DNA from: an uncultured bacterium
GTDB lineage: Bacteria; Edwardsbacteria; AC1; EtOH8
Direction: 5' to 3'
Length of the DNA stretch: 19,475 bases
Assembly: GCA_937958665.1 (NCBI GenBank)
Contig: CALGNM010000297.1
Span: forward strand, 1-19,475
A model generated the notes under the pieces. It saw only the letters and a list, made by a program, of their open reading frames with translations, did not search any database and was not told where the DNA came from. Positions 1 to 7,620 of the stretch are shown piece after piece (positions within the stretch are counted from its first letter, which is position 1; each line of letters begins with the position of its first letter). The translations under genes and the position numbers were made by a program.

Positions 1-45
1 GATCGTATTCGGTGACTGGAGTTCAGACGTGTGCTCTTCCGATCT
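1..45 (+). other. Illumina i7-side adapter (not biological)
   Basis: Bases 12-45 match the 34-nt Illumina TruSeq read-2 adapter, beginning GTGACTGGAGTTC and ending CTCTTCCGATCT. Bases 1-3 (GAT) are the end of the P7 portion and bases 4-11 (CGTATTCG) sit exactly where the 8-nt i7 index belongs. In reverse complement this is read-1 adapter read-through that was not trimmed before assembly. It is library sequence, not genome. Confidence 0.98.
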
Positions 46-132
46 GTCCCGCAACGGCAAACTAGGGACGGTTTGAGCTATGTCACCCCAGAATAATGGT
101 GATCGCCCCTCAGGCCGGGGAGGTTCAAGGGA
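46..132 (+). other. Contig edge and leader upstream of rluD
   Basis: This stretch of 87 bases could hold the last codons of an upstream gene. One frame stays open from 46 to a TAA at 94-96 and would end in ...LSYVTPE; a second frame stays open to a TGA at 74-76. Nothing distinguishes the two and neither tail is recognisable. The Shine-Dalgarno sequence GGGGAGG at 117-123 lies 9 bases before the rluD ATG. No promoter is evident, so rluD is probably transcribed from upstream. Confidence 0.4.
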
Positions 133-1113
133 ATGAACTTGCCCTCCGAGCTGACCGTCTCCTGTCAACAGGGACCGGTACGGCTGGACCGCTACCTGAT
201 ATGCCAGGGACTCAACCAGTCGCGCAACAAAATCCAACAGATGATCCAGGGCGGAAAGGTCAAGGTCAACGGGCGGCCGACATCGCCTTCATACCTGGTC
301 CGTCCAGGCGACCGGGTCATAATAGAGGAGCCGACCCGCTCTCCGGGCCGGGGCCGCCCGATCCCTGAGGATATCCCCCTGGAGGTGGCCTATGAGGACG
401 AACACCTGTTGGTGGTCAACAAGCCGGCCGGGATGGTGGTCCATCCGGCGGCCGGAAATCACAGCGGCACTCTGGTCAATGCCCTGCTGCATCACAGCTT
501 CCGGCTGTCGGCTGCCGGGGGCGGCGAGCGTCCCGGCATCCTGCACCGGCTGGATAAGGACACCTCCGGCCTGCTATTGGTTGCCAAAACTGACCAGGTC
601 CACACCGATCTGGCCCGCCAGCTGGAGGCTAGAAAAATAGTCAGGCGCTACCGGGCCCTGGCCTGGGGGCTGATGGAGGAACCGGAGGGATCGGTAAATG
701 CGCCCATCGGACGCTCGGCCTTTGATCGCCAAAGGATGGATGTTTCGGCCATCAGAGGGAGGCCGGCGGTCACCCATTACCGGGTGCTGGAGAAGCTTGG
801 GATAGCCAGCTATCTGGAGCTGAGGCTGGAGACCGGTCGTACCCACCAGATCCGGGTCCATCTCAAACATCTGGGCCATCCGGTGGTGGGGGATCGGACC
901 TACGGAGGCACTGGCCGCCCGGTGGTTCAGCGGTTTGCCCGGAACCAGTCTGCCTTGGCGGAGAAACTGCTGGCCCTGGCCGGCCGGCAGGCACTGCATG
1001 CGGCCGTCTTGGGGTTTGTCCATCCGGTCAGCCGAAAGTACCTGGAGTTCAGTTCGCCCCTGCCCGGGGATATCGGGGCGATGCTGGAACTGCTGGGAAC
1101 CTCTTCCCCTTGA
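133..1113 (+). CDS. rluD: RluD-family 23S rRNA pseudouridine synthase
   Basis: 326 aa, the usual length for the RluA/RluD family, which isomerises uridines to pseudouridine in 23S rRNA (helix 69 for RluD itself). An S4-like RNA-binding domain fills residues about 15-65 (VRLDRYL...SRNKIQQMI...GKVKVNG). The catalytic domain starts near residue 85 with DEHLLVVNKPAGMVVHP at 89-105. The signature HRLDKDTSG is at 138-146, so the catalytic aspartate is D141. RTHQIRVHL at 236-244 and RQALHA at 285-290 are further family motifs. The start is supported by GGGGAGG 9 bases upstream. RluD is inferred over RluA/RluC from the intact S4 domain and the closeness of the motifs; paralogue assignment is less certain than family. 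The stop codon overlaps the -35 box of the next gene's promoter. Confidence 0.93.
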   Translation: MNLPSELTVSCQQGPVRLDRYLICQGLNQSRNKIQQMIQGGKVKVNGRPTSPSYLVRPGDRVIIEEPTRSPGRGRPIPEDIPLEVAYEDEHLLVVNKPAGMVVHPAAGNHSGTLVNALLHHSFRLSAAGGGERPGILHRLDKDTSGLLLVAKTDQVHTDLARQLEARKIVRRYRALAWGLMEEPEGSVNAPIGRSAFDRQRMDVSAIRGRPAVTHYRVLEKLGIASYLELRLETGRTHQIRVHLKHLGHPVVGDRTYGGTGRPVVQRFARNQSALAEKLLALAGRQALHAAVLGFVHPVSRKYLEFSSPLPGDIGAMLELLGTSSP

Positions 1114-1139
1114 CAAAGCTCTATATAAATTGATATAGT
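1110..1139 (+). promoter_or_regulatory. Sigma-70-type promoter for the OmpA-family gene
   Basis: A perfect -35 TTGACA lies at 1110-1115, overlapping the rluD stop. A -10 TATAGT lies at 1134-1139 after an 18-bp spacer; the hexamer GATATA at 1132-1137 with a 16-bp spacer is an alternative. The spacer and -10 contain the inverted repeat CTATAT (1121-1126) / ATATAG (1133-1138), which could serve a repressor but may only reflect AT richness. Transcription would start near 1146. Confidence 0.75.
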
Positions 1140-1151
1140 TAAAAATATATC

Positions 1152-1193
1152 CCCAACTGCGGACGGAATCTCCCGGGCCGGCCGGCAGTTGGG
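1152..1193 (+). promoter_or_regulatory. 5'-UTR stem-loop of the OmpA-family mRNA
   Basis: CCCAACTGC at 1152-1160 pairs perfectly with GCAGTTGGG at 1185-1193 (9 bp), enclosing a 24-nt GC-rich loop that includes the palindrome GGCCGGCC. It begins only a few bases after the predicted transcription start and is not followed by a T-run, so it is unlikely to be a terminator. A 5'-end stem-loop that stabilises a long-lived outer-membrane-protein mRNA is a reasonable inference. Confidence 0.55.
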
Positions 1194-1235
1194 AATTATC
1201 GAACGGCCTAATTAATACACATGGAGAGATGACAG

Positions 1236-3236
1236 ATGCGATTCCTTAAACCCATGACACTGGCACTCATGCTGATGCTGTTGGCCGCCTCTACGGGACT
1301 GGCATACAACCCGCCGGCCTTTGATGGGGGCTGCGGTCTGCTCAAGGTTTCCTCGGCCCGGACTTTGGGCAAGGGAATGCTGGGGGTGGGATTCCTGCAG
1401 TCCGACCTCTCCGGGTCGGACATGACCAAGGGGGATCCATTCTTCCAGGGGGACACCATGTCCGGTGGAGAGCCCGACAAGCAATACCGGGCCACCTCCC
1501 GGCTGGCCATCACCTACGCCCCGCTGGACTATTTCGAGTTCTCGCTGGCCCCCCGGATGTATGTCACCTATGACCGGCATTCAAACGTCGAGGGCAAGAC
1601 CGACCGGATGCGCTACGACCGAATGAACTACGATCTGGCCCAGTTCTGGCTGAGGGACCTGCTGGTCAAGGCCAAGTTCTCGTATCCCTCCAAGCAGTAC
1701 GGGGCGGCCAAATTCTCCTACGCGGTGGGCCTGGAACCCTTCGTTTCAATCGGCTTTCCGCTGACCACTTCATATATCTATACCGATAACCCCGAACTGC
1801 CGGACCGGGCCGACTCGGTGCTGGTGACCCACGGCTTCACCGAGCTGGTGGCCTATGGGACCGACTATGGTGCCAAACTTTTGGGCACCCTGACCCTGGG
1901 TCCGGCCTCGCTGCACGGAAACTTGGGCTACCTCAAGGCCGGCCAGGCCAAGCCTTCGTATCTCATAGCTGATACGCTGGTTTGGTCGGCGGACACCTCC
2001 CAGATCGACACCCTTGATCCCGGCAGCCTGGTGCATCCGGCCTATCTGGCTACTCCGGAGCGGGAGGATATGATATTGTGGGGCGCCGGGTTTGAGATAG
2101 ATGCCGGTCCCTACGTGACCTTCATCATGGAGGCCAGTGGGGAGAAGCCCAAGAGCAAGATTTCCTACCTGCAGGGCACTCCCTCCCGGATCACCCCGGG
2201 CATCAGGTTCAAGACCCCGGGCGGCTTCACCATCGACGGGGGATGCGAGTTCAAGATGACCAGCAAATCAACCGCTCCGGAGTGGAACGCCCTGTTCGGG
2301 TTCTCGGTCTCCTCCCAGACACTGCCCAAGCCCAAGCCGGTGCCCCAGGGGGTGATTACCGGCAAGGTGCTGATCGCCAATACCGACTCCATCCTGATGG
2401 CTACCATTACCATGCCGGGCTACTTGGTGGATTCTTCCGGCACTCCGAAATCAATCCTCCAGAAGGCCGATGGCAGCTTCTCCATTGCCGTCCCGCCGGG
2501 GACCTACCGACTGCGGGTGGCGGCCGGCGATTCCTTCCTGTGGCAGGAGCGCCCGGCGGTGGTGGCCGACGGCCAGACGGTGATGCTGGACTTCCCCATC
2601 AAGCGCAAGGAGTTCCCCAAGGGTACCGTCACCGGCAAGGTGGTGGACAAGAAGACCGGCAACCCCATGGGAGCCACAATCTACTTCTATGGTCCGGATC
2701 GGCAAATGGTGGGCAACCCGGTCACCAGCGACCTGATGACCGGCATTTACAGCGTCCAGCTGCCGCCCAATATCTACAATGTGCAGGCGGTGGCTGAGGG
2801 GTATAATGTGGAGAATGCGCCGGCCCCGGTCAACGACAAGCAGACCTTCATCCAGAACTTCGAAATGCGGATGATACCCAAGAAGGGCGAGAAGGTGGTG
2901 CTGGCCGGCATCAAGTTCCGGGTGGCCAAGGCCGACATCCTGCCCAGCTCCATGCCCATCCTAGACGAGGCGGCCCGCCTGCTCAAGGAGAACCCCACCA
3001 TCAAAGTGGAGATCGGTGGGCATACCGACAGCCAGGGCAGCAACGTCAGGAACCAGAAGCTGTCCGAGGCCCGGGCCTACTCGGTGCGCAACTACCTGAT
3101 TACCAAGCATGGCATCGCCGGCGAACGCCTGACTGCGGTGGGCTACGGAGAGGACATGCCCATTGAGAGCAATAAGACGGCCCGGGGCCGGGCGGCCAAC
3201 CGCCGCATAGAGTTCATGGTGATAAGCCAGCAGTAG
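1236..3236 (+). CDS. OmpA-family outer-membrane protein with two carboxypeptidase-regulatory-like domains
   Basis: 666 aa. A signal peptide occupies residues 1-23 (hydrophobic core LALMLMLLAAS, likely cleaved after GLA). Residues about 24-360 alternate aromatic and polar residues like a transmembrane beta-barrel. Two beta-sandwich domains of the carboxypeptidase-regulatory type follow: about 370-455 (GVITGKV...DGSFSIAVPPGTYRLRV) and 463-542 (GTVTGKVVDKKTGNPMGATI...GIYSVQLPPNIYNVQA). The C-terminal OmpA domain (about 558-664) carries HTDSQG at 596-601 and NRRIEF at 655-660, which hold the Asp and Arg that bind peptidoglycan diaminopimelate. The protein should tether the outer membrane to the cell wall. 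The start is supported by GGAGAG at 1223-1228, 7 bases before the ATG. It has its own promoter and terminator and so is monocistronic. The barrel domain is inferred; the OmpA domain is certain. Confidence 0.9.
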   Translation: MRFLKPMTLALMLMLLAASTGLAYNPPAFDGGCGLLKVSSARTLGKGMLGVGFLQSDLSGSDMTKGDPFFQGDTMSGGEPDKQYRATSRLAITYAPLDYFEFSLAPRMYVTYDRHSNVEGKTDRMRYDRMNYDLAQFWLRDLLVKAKFSYPSKQYGAAKFSYAVGLEPFVSIGFPLTTSYIYTDNPELPDRADSVLVTHGFTELVAYGTDYGAKLLGTLTLGPASLHGNLGYLKAGQAKPSYLIADTLVWSADTSQIDTLDPGSLVHPAYLATPEREDMILWGAGFEIDAGPYVTFIMEASGEKPKSKISYLQGTPSRITPGIRFKTPGGFTIDGGCEFKMTSKSTAPEWNALFGFSVSSQTLPKPKPVPQGVITGKVLIANTDSILMATITMPGYLVDSSGTPKSILQKADGSFSIAVPPGTYRLRVAAGDSFLWQERPAVVADGQTVMLDFPIKRKEFPKGTVTGKVVDKKTGNPMGATIYFYGPDRQMVGNPVTSDLMTGIYSVQLPPNIYNVQAVAEGYNVENAPAPVNDKQTFIQNFEMRMIPKKGEKVVLAGIKFRVAKADILPSSMPILDEAARLLKENPTIKVEIGGHTDSQGSNVRNQKLSEARAYSVRNYLITKHGIAGERLTAVGYGEDMPIESNKTARGRAANRRIEFMVISQQ

Positions 3237-3253
3237 GCATTTGCTCTCCTGGC

Positions 3254-3294
3254 AAAAAGGCGAAGGATGGGACCATCCTTCGCCTTTTATTATT
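3254..3294 (+). terminator. Intrinsic terminator after the OmpA-family gene
   Basis: GGCGAAGGATG at 3259-3269 pairs perfectly with CATCCTTCGCC at 3274-3284 (11 bp, 4-nt loop). It is preceded by AAAAA and followed by TTTTATTATTT, so it could also work on the opposite strand. Confidence 0.95.
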
Positions 3295-3308
3295 TGGCCA
3301 CTTTGCGG

Positions 3309-3338
3309 TTGACAACCGTCTTTGATTTAAGCTATTAT
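3309..3338 (+). promoter_or_regulatory. Promoter of the sugar-nucleotide operon
   Basis: A perfect -35 TTGACA lies at 3309-3314 and -10 TATTAT at 3333-3338, with an 18-bp spacer. It follows directly after the upstream terminator and precedes the first gene by about 35 bases, which suits an independent operon promoter. Transcription would start near 3345. Confidence 0.75.
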
Positions 3339-3359
3339 TAACCATCAGTTAACCATGAG
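3338..3359 (+). repeat. Tandem 11-bp repeat at the transcription start (possible operator)
   Basis: TTAACCATCAG (3338-3348) is followed directly by TTAACCATGAG (3349-3359), matching at 10 of 11 positions. The period is one helical turn and the pair overlaps the predicted start site, a position typical of an operator. The second copy runs into the Shine-Dalgarno GAGG at 3357-3360. It could be chance. Confidence 0.4.
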
Positions 3360-3371
3360 GCCAAAGCTCAG

Positions 3372-4604
3372 ATGTACAATATTATCCTGTACGAGGACCA
3401 GCAGTATTCCCAATTCTATCCATTGAGCTACCTTCGCCCGTCCTGGGAATTACGGTGCGGGGCCTTTTCGTTTATACAGAGATTGGAAAAGATCGTCAAG
3501 TTGTCGGCAATTTGCCATTGGGCCAGCCGGGAAAGAATCGTTTTCTCCCAGCCGGCGAAATTCGGGAAAGGGCCTGTTCTTTTGGTCAATGGCCGGGCTT
3601 TTATATCCCAACCCGACATGAAGGCCCTGCTAACAAATAAGGGCCGGACCTTGATTATGGCCGGCGGCAAAATAGCCGCGCTCAAATTGGATGACGATAA
3701 AGACATTGGGAAAATATTGACCGCCGATCCCGAAGACGGCATCCTTTTCCAACTGGCCGAAGGGGCCAAACAAATTCCGTCTTCGGCCAAGATTTTCAAC
3801 CGTCTGTGGGAGCTGGTGGATTTCAACCGGCAGGCTATAGGCCATGACCGCCGATTCTTCAAAGGCCATGCTGCAAAACTGCCAAACGGCGTTCACCTGC
3901 TAGGCAAACGCAGTGACCTATGGCTATCGAATAAATCTGCCATCGAGCCGGGTTCGGCTATCGACACCCGCCAGGGTCCGGTTATCATTGAGGCCGGGGC
4001 CCGAGTCCGCCCCTTTAGTGTAATTGAGGGACCGTGCTATGTTGGGCCAGGCTCCCTGATAGACGGGGCCAAGCTCCGGCCGGGGGTCTCGGTCGGGCGG
4101 GGGTGCCGGCTGGCCGGCGAGATCGAAGAATCGGTGATCCTTGATTTCAGCAACAAGCATCACGACGGATTCCTGGGCCACAGCTATGTCGGATCCTGGG
4201 TGAACCTGGGGGCGCAGACCTGCAACTCGGACCTCAAGAACAACTACGGTGAAATCTGCATCTGGTCCAATGGGCATTATGTGGACTCGGGGTTGATCAA
4301 GGCTGGCTGCTTCATCGGAGACCACAGCAAGACCGCTATCGGCACCATGATCAATACCGGCGCGGTGATAGGGGTCTGCTGCAGTGTTTTCGGGGGAGGA
4401 GTGCGAAAATACCTGCCGTCATTCTCCTGGGGATGCAGCGGGGGTTTCACTGACCACAAGCTGGAACAGGCCCTGAGAACCTGCCGGATGGCCATGGCTC
4501 GCCGGGACTGCCAGCTGACGGCGGTTCAGGAGGCATTAATCCGGCGGCTGTTCCAGGAAACGGCTGGGGACCGCGGCCGCAGCACCAGGGGAGGGAGATC
4601 ATGA
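3372..4604 (+). CDS. GlmU-like putative sugar nucleotidyltransferase / acyltransferase
   Basis: 410 aa. It resembles the alternative GlmU family best known from Bacteroidetes: a divergent nucleotidyltransferase-like N-terminus (YPLSYLRPSWELRCGA at 16-31) and a left-handed beta-helix C-terminus built of hexapeptide repeats (about 185-345). Strong family motifs are the stretch 260-293 (SNKHHDG...NLKNNYG-type, here SDLKNNYG), FIGDHSKTAIGT at 314-325, INTGAVIG at 327-334 and PSFSWG at 349-354. The classical LxAGxGTRM nucleotide loop is not visible, so substrate and even catalytic activity of the N-half are uncertain; UDP-GlcNAc synthesis is the family suggestion. Its last four bases (ATGA) overlap the next start codon, so the two are translationally coupled. 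The first half looks lower in GC than its neighbours. GAGG at 3357-3360 is the likely ribosome binding site. Confidence 0.8.
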   Translation: MYNIILYEDQQYSQFYPLSYLRPSWELRCGAFSFIQRLEKIVKLSAICHWASRERIVFSQPAKFGKGPVLLVNGRAFISQPDMKALLTNKGRTLIMAGGKIAALKLDDDKDIGKILTADPEDGILFQLAEGAKQIPSSAKIFNRLWELVDFNRQAIGHDRRFFKGHAAKLPNGVHLLGKRSDLWLSNKSAIEPGSAIDTRQGPVIIEAGARVRPFSVIEGPCYVGPGSLIDGAKLRPGVSVGRGCRLAGEIEESVILDFSNKHHDGFLGHSYVGSWVNLGAQTCNSDLKNNYGEICIWSNGHYVDSGLIKAGCFIGDHSKTAIGTMINTGAVIGVCCSVFGGGVRKYLPSFSWGCSGGFTDHKLEQALRTCRMAMARRDCQLTAVQEALIRRLFQETAGDRGRSTRGGRS

Positions 4605-7105
4605 AAGCAATTATCATGGCCGGAGGGTTCGGCACCCGCTTGAGGCCGCTGACCTGCCAGATTCCCAAGCCGATGGTGCCGATGGTCAACCGTCCGATGA
4701 TGGAACACATCATCAGGCTGCTGAAGGAGCACGGCATCACCGAGATGGTGACCCTGCTGTTTCACCAGGCCGAGAGCATTTCGGGATATTTCGGCGATGG
4801 GTCAAAATTCGGGGTCAGCATAAAATACCTGCGGCCCGACGCCGATTACGGAACGGCCGGGGCAGTGCGTTGCGCGGCCGGGCTTGTAAAGGAGCCATTT
4901 CTGGTTATCTCCGGAGACCTGCTGACCGACTTCGACCTGGGAGACATCGCCGAATACCATTCCCGGAAGAAGTCTCTGGCCACCATCACCCTGACCCGGG
5001 TGGCCAATCCCTTGGAATACGGCATCGTCATCACCGACCAGGACGGAAGGATCACCCGATTTCTGGAGAAGCCCACCTGGGGCCAGGTATTCTCGGATAC
5101 CATCAACACCGGGATCTACGTGTTCCAGCCGGAGGTGATGGAGCTGATACCGGAGGGCAAGAGCTTTGACTTTTCCCAGAACCTCTTCCCCCTGTTGCTG
5201 GCCCAGCAGAAGCCCCTCTATGGGTGCATCGCCCGGGGGTACTGGCGGGATGTGGGCAACATCTCCGAGTACCGGCAGGCTCACCAGGATGCCCTGAAGG
5301 GTGAAGCCCGGGTGGATATCGGCGGTGAGCGGCTCAATCTGATCGGCAAGGACATCTGGGTGGGCAAGGGGTCCAGCATCAGCGCCAAGAACTCCCGGCT
5401 GACCGGGGCGGTGATTTTGGGGGAGAATGTCACGGTGGGCCAGGGCAGCCATCTGCATGACGTGGTGGTGGGCAATGATTGCGTTATCGGGGAGGACGCC
5501 TTCATCGAGCATTCGATAATCTGGCCGGGCTGCCGGATAGGGGCCAAGGCCAGGGTGGAGGATGCCATCATCTGCGACCAGGTGGAACTGGGGGAGGGGG
5601 CGATGGTGGAGCAGAACGCCATCCTGAGCAGCGGGGTCAGGATAGGACGGCAGGCCCAGGTGGCCGCCAACGTCAAGGTTTGGCCCGGAAAGACGGTGGA
5701 CGACCAGGCAGTGCTGACCTCCAGCCTGATCTGGGGGGACCGCTGGCTGAAGGAGTTCTTCGCCGGGCCCCGGGTAACCGGGCTGGCCAACATGGAGATG
5801 ACCCCCGAGTTTGCCGCCAAGCTGGGAGCGGCCTACGGCGGCCTGCTGGGGCAGGGGTCGGTGGTCTTCACCAGCCGGGACAGCCATCCCGTCAGCCGGA
5901 TGATCAACCGGGCCCTGATTGCCGGCCTGATGTCGTCCGGGACCAAGGTCCACGAGCTCAGTGCCTTGCCCATCCCCATCGTTCGCTACCAACTGAAGAC
6001 CGGGAGCCAGCAGGGGGGCCTGCATACCCGGAAATCTCCCTTCGATCCCCGGATGGTGGATATCATCTTTTTCGACCGGGACGGCCGGGACCTGCCGGCC
6101 GGCAAGATCAAGAACCTGGAGCGGATGTTTCTGCGGGAGGATTTTCCCCGGGCCCAGCCGGAGGACACAGGAGTGATCGAGTTTCCCCACCGGGTGATCG
6201 AGGGCTACCGCCAGGGCCTGCTTTCGCACATCGATGTTCAGGCTATCCGGCAGGCCGGGTTCAAGGTGGTGATAGACTATGCCTACGGGGCGGCGGCCGG
6301 AATTTTTCCATCCATCCTGGGCGAGCTGGGGATAGAGGTGCTTTCGGTCAACGCCTTTGAGAACCCGGACAAGCTGACCAAGACCGGGGAGGATTTTGCC
6401 GAAGCCCAGCAGCGGCTTTCCCAGATGGTGCAGTCCCTTAAGGCCGACGTCGGCTTCCTGCTGGACAGCGGGGCCGAGCGGGTATTCTTGGTTGACCAGA
6501 GGGGCCGGGTGCTGGACGAGGACCTGTCGCTGGCCGCCGTATCCCTGCTGGTGATGAAGGGCGGCCGGATCCGGGAGATCGCGGTGCCGGTGACCGCCTC
6601 CCGGTCCATTGAGGAACTGGCCGACAAACACCGGGTCAAGGTCCGGCGCAGCCGGATCGACAACCGTTCGCTGATCGAGGCGGCAGCGGACGAAGGGGTG
6701 GGCTTCGTGGCCAGCCGGCGGGGGGGATATATCTTCCCCGAGTTCCAGCCAGCCTTCGATGCCATGCTCTCGGTCAGCAAAATTCTGGAGCTGATGGCCC
6801 TGACCGGCTCCCGGCTGGCGGAGGTCTGTGCCGAGATTCCGACCAGCCATCTGGTGAAGAAAAACCTGACCTGCCCATGGAGCAGGAAGGGAGAGGTGTT
6901 GCGGACCCTGATGGAGCAGACCAAGGACCATCCTGACCGGCAATTCATCGACGGCATCAAGCTTTTCTTCGGGCGCGACTGGGTCCAGGTTCTGCCTGAC
7001 CCCAACCGCGAGCTTTTCCATGTCAACGCCGAATCGGACGACCGGGTTAAGGCCGAACGGATGGTGGCCGAGTATTCCGCCCTGATCACGGAGTGTCTGA
7101 AGTGA
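4601..7105 (+). CDS. Mannose-1-phosphate guanylyltransferase-like / beta-helix / degenerate phosphomannomutase fusion
   Basis: 834 aa, three domains. Residues 1-235 are a ManC/RfbA-type nucleotidyltransferase: GGFGTRLRPLT (8-18), PKPMVP (22-27), SGDLLTDF (104-111) and EKP (156-158). Residues about 250-370 are hexapeptide repeats. Residues about 385-830 follow the phosphohexomutase fold, but its active-site loops differ from active enzymes: the TASHNP loop reads HTRKSPFDP (475-483), the metal loop DGDGDR reads DSGAER (622-627), the sugar loop reads SRRGGYIFPE (705-714) and the phosphate loop reads LPDPNREL (798-805). The N-domain should activate hexose-1-phosphate for glycan synthesis. The C-domain may be regulatory or have altered chemistry. 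This architecture is known in several phyla, so it is a real family, not a broken gene. It overlaps the genes on both sides by 4 bases. Confidence 0.88.
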   Translation: MKAIIMAGGFGTRLRPLTCQIPKPMVPMVNRPMMEHIIRLLKEHGITEMVTLLFHQAESISGYFGDGSKFGVSIKYLRPDADYGTAGAVRCAAGLVKEPFLVISGDLLTDFDLGDIAEYHSRKKSLATITLTRVANPLEYGIVITDQDGRITRFLEKPTWGQVFSDTINTGIYVFQPEVMELIPEGKSFDFSQNLFPLLLAQQKPLYGCIARGYWRDVGNISEYRQAHQDALKGEARVDIGGERLNLIGKDIWVGKGSSISAKNSRLTGAVILGENVTVGQGSHLHDVVVGNDCVIGEDAFIEHSIIWPGCRIGAKARVEDAIICDQVELGEGAMVEQNAILSSGVRIGRQAQVAANVKVWPGKTVDDQAVLTSSLIWGDRWLKEFFAGPRVTGLANMEMTPEFAAKLGAAYGGLLGQGSVVFTSRDSHPVSRMINRALIAGLMSSGTKVHELSALPIPIVRYQLKTGSQQGGLHTRKSPFDPRMVDIIFFDRDGRDLPAGKIKNLERMFLREDFPRAQPEDTGVIEFPHRVIEGYRQGLLSHIDVQAIRQAGFKVVIDYAYGAAAGIFPSILGELGIEVLSVNAFENPDKLTKTGEDFAEAQQRLSQMVQSLKADVGFLLDSGAERVFLVDQRGRVLDEDLSLAAVSLLVMKGGRIREIAVPVTASRSIEELADKHRVKVRRSRIDNRSLIEAAADEGVGFVASRRGGYIFPEFQPAFDAMLSVSKILELMALTGSRLAEVCAEIPTSHLVKKNLTCPWSRKGEVLRTLMEQTKDHPDRQFIDGIKLFFGRDWVQVLPDPNRELFHVNAESDDRVKAERMVAEYSALITECLK

Positions 7106-7557
7106 AGCGAAGCCTGCTGTTTCTGATATTGACATTGGCTGGAACGGCCATCGGGGTGGTGACTTATCACTTTTGGCTGAGCCCACGGGCCAGGATAAAA
7201 TCGGTGGTGGAGGATACCGCCCGGGCCTTTCTGGCCAACAATCAGCAGGCGATACTGGACAACATCAGTCCGGAGTTCGAACATAGGTCAATCACCAAAC
7301 CGATGGTTGAGGTTAATTTGGCCGCTTATTTCAGGGAGTTTCAGAGCACCAAGGTCATCCTGAGCGACCATTGCATCCAGGTGCGGGGCGATCAAGCAAT
7401 TGATTCCACGGGGGCGGTGGTCCTGGCCAGCCGGCAGGGTGAACGCTTCTTTATTCTGGGCTCCTTTGCCAGCCCGGTGCCGATAGCTATCAGGTTGAAG
7501 AAACACCGCCAGTGGCAAATAAGTGGCGTAGAGGGTTTGAATTTGGAGCGATTTTAG
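7102..7557 (+). CDS. Small membrane-anchored protein of unknown function
   Basis: 151 aa from the GTG at 7102. An N-terminal hydrophobic helix (residues about 4-23, LLFLILTLAGTAIGVV) is followed by a soluble domain of about 125 residues on the outer side. The pattern helix, helix, then sheet strands (VVEDTARAFLANNQQAILDNIS...WQISGVE) suggests an NTF2/SnoaL-like cone fold, but I do not recognise the family. The start at 7102 is preferred because GGAG at 7090-7093 is 8 bases upstream and GTGA overlaps the previous stop; a GTG at 7093 is the alternative. Coupling to the sugar-nucleotide genes suggests a role in the envelope. It is the last gene before the terminator. Confidence 0.75.
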   Translation: MKRSLLFLILTLAGTAIGVVTYHFWLSPRARIKSVVEDTARAFLANNQQAILDNISPEFEHRSITKPMVEVNLAAYFREFQSTKVILSDHCIQVRGDQAIDSTGAVVLASRQGERFFILGSFASPVPIAIRLKKHRQWQISGVEGLNLERF

Positions 7558-7565
7558 GGTATAAT
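7537..7565 (+). promoter_or_regulatory. Probable lysS promoter
   Basis: A perfect -10 TATAAT at 7560-7565 is preceded, with a 17-bp spacer, by TTGAAT at 7537-7542. It overlaps the end of the upstream gene. Transcription would start near 7572, only about 9 bases before the hairpin at 7581, which is an unusual arrangement. Confidence 0.55.
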
Positions 7566-7580
7566 TGCAGAGAACCGTCA

Positions 7581-7620
7581 GGCGCCGAACTGATATCGTA
7601 GGGTTCGGCGCCTTTTATTT
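7581..7620 (+). terminator. Intrinsic terminator between the sugar-nucleotide operon and lysS
   Basis: GGCGCCGAAC at 7581-7590 pairs perfectly with GTTCGGCGCC at 7603-7612 (10 bp, 12-nt loop), followed by TTTTATTT. It ends the upstream operon. Because the best lysS promoter lies upstream of it, it may also be the first structure in the lysS 5' UTR. Confidence 0.9.

Noticed and set aside
105-120. CCCC/GGGG hairpin covering part of the rluD ribosome binding site
   Set aside because: Only 4 bp in a GC-rich background; expected by chance.
1221-1232. Mini-ORF ATG-GAG-AGA-TGA overlapping the ribosome binding site of the OmpA-family gene
   Set aside because: Three codons formed by the Shine-Dalgarno sequence itself, with no binding site of its own.
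4802-7186. Long open frame of 794 codons on the minus strand opposite the guanylyltransferase fusion
   Set aside because: It is antisense to a gene with clear domains, has Pro/Gly/His/Gln-rich composition typical of GC-rich shadow frames, and contains no recognisable domain.
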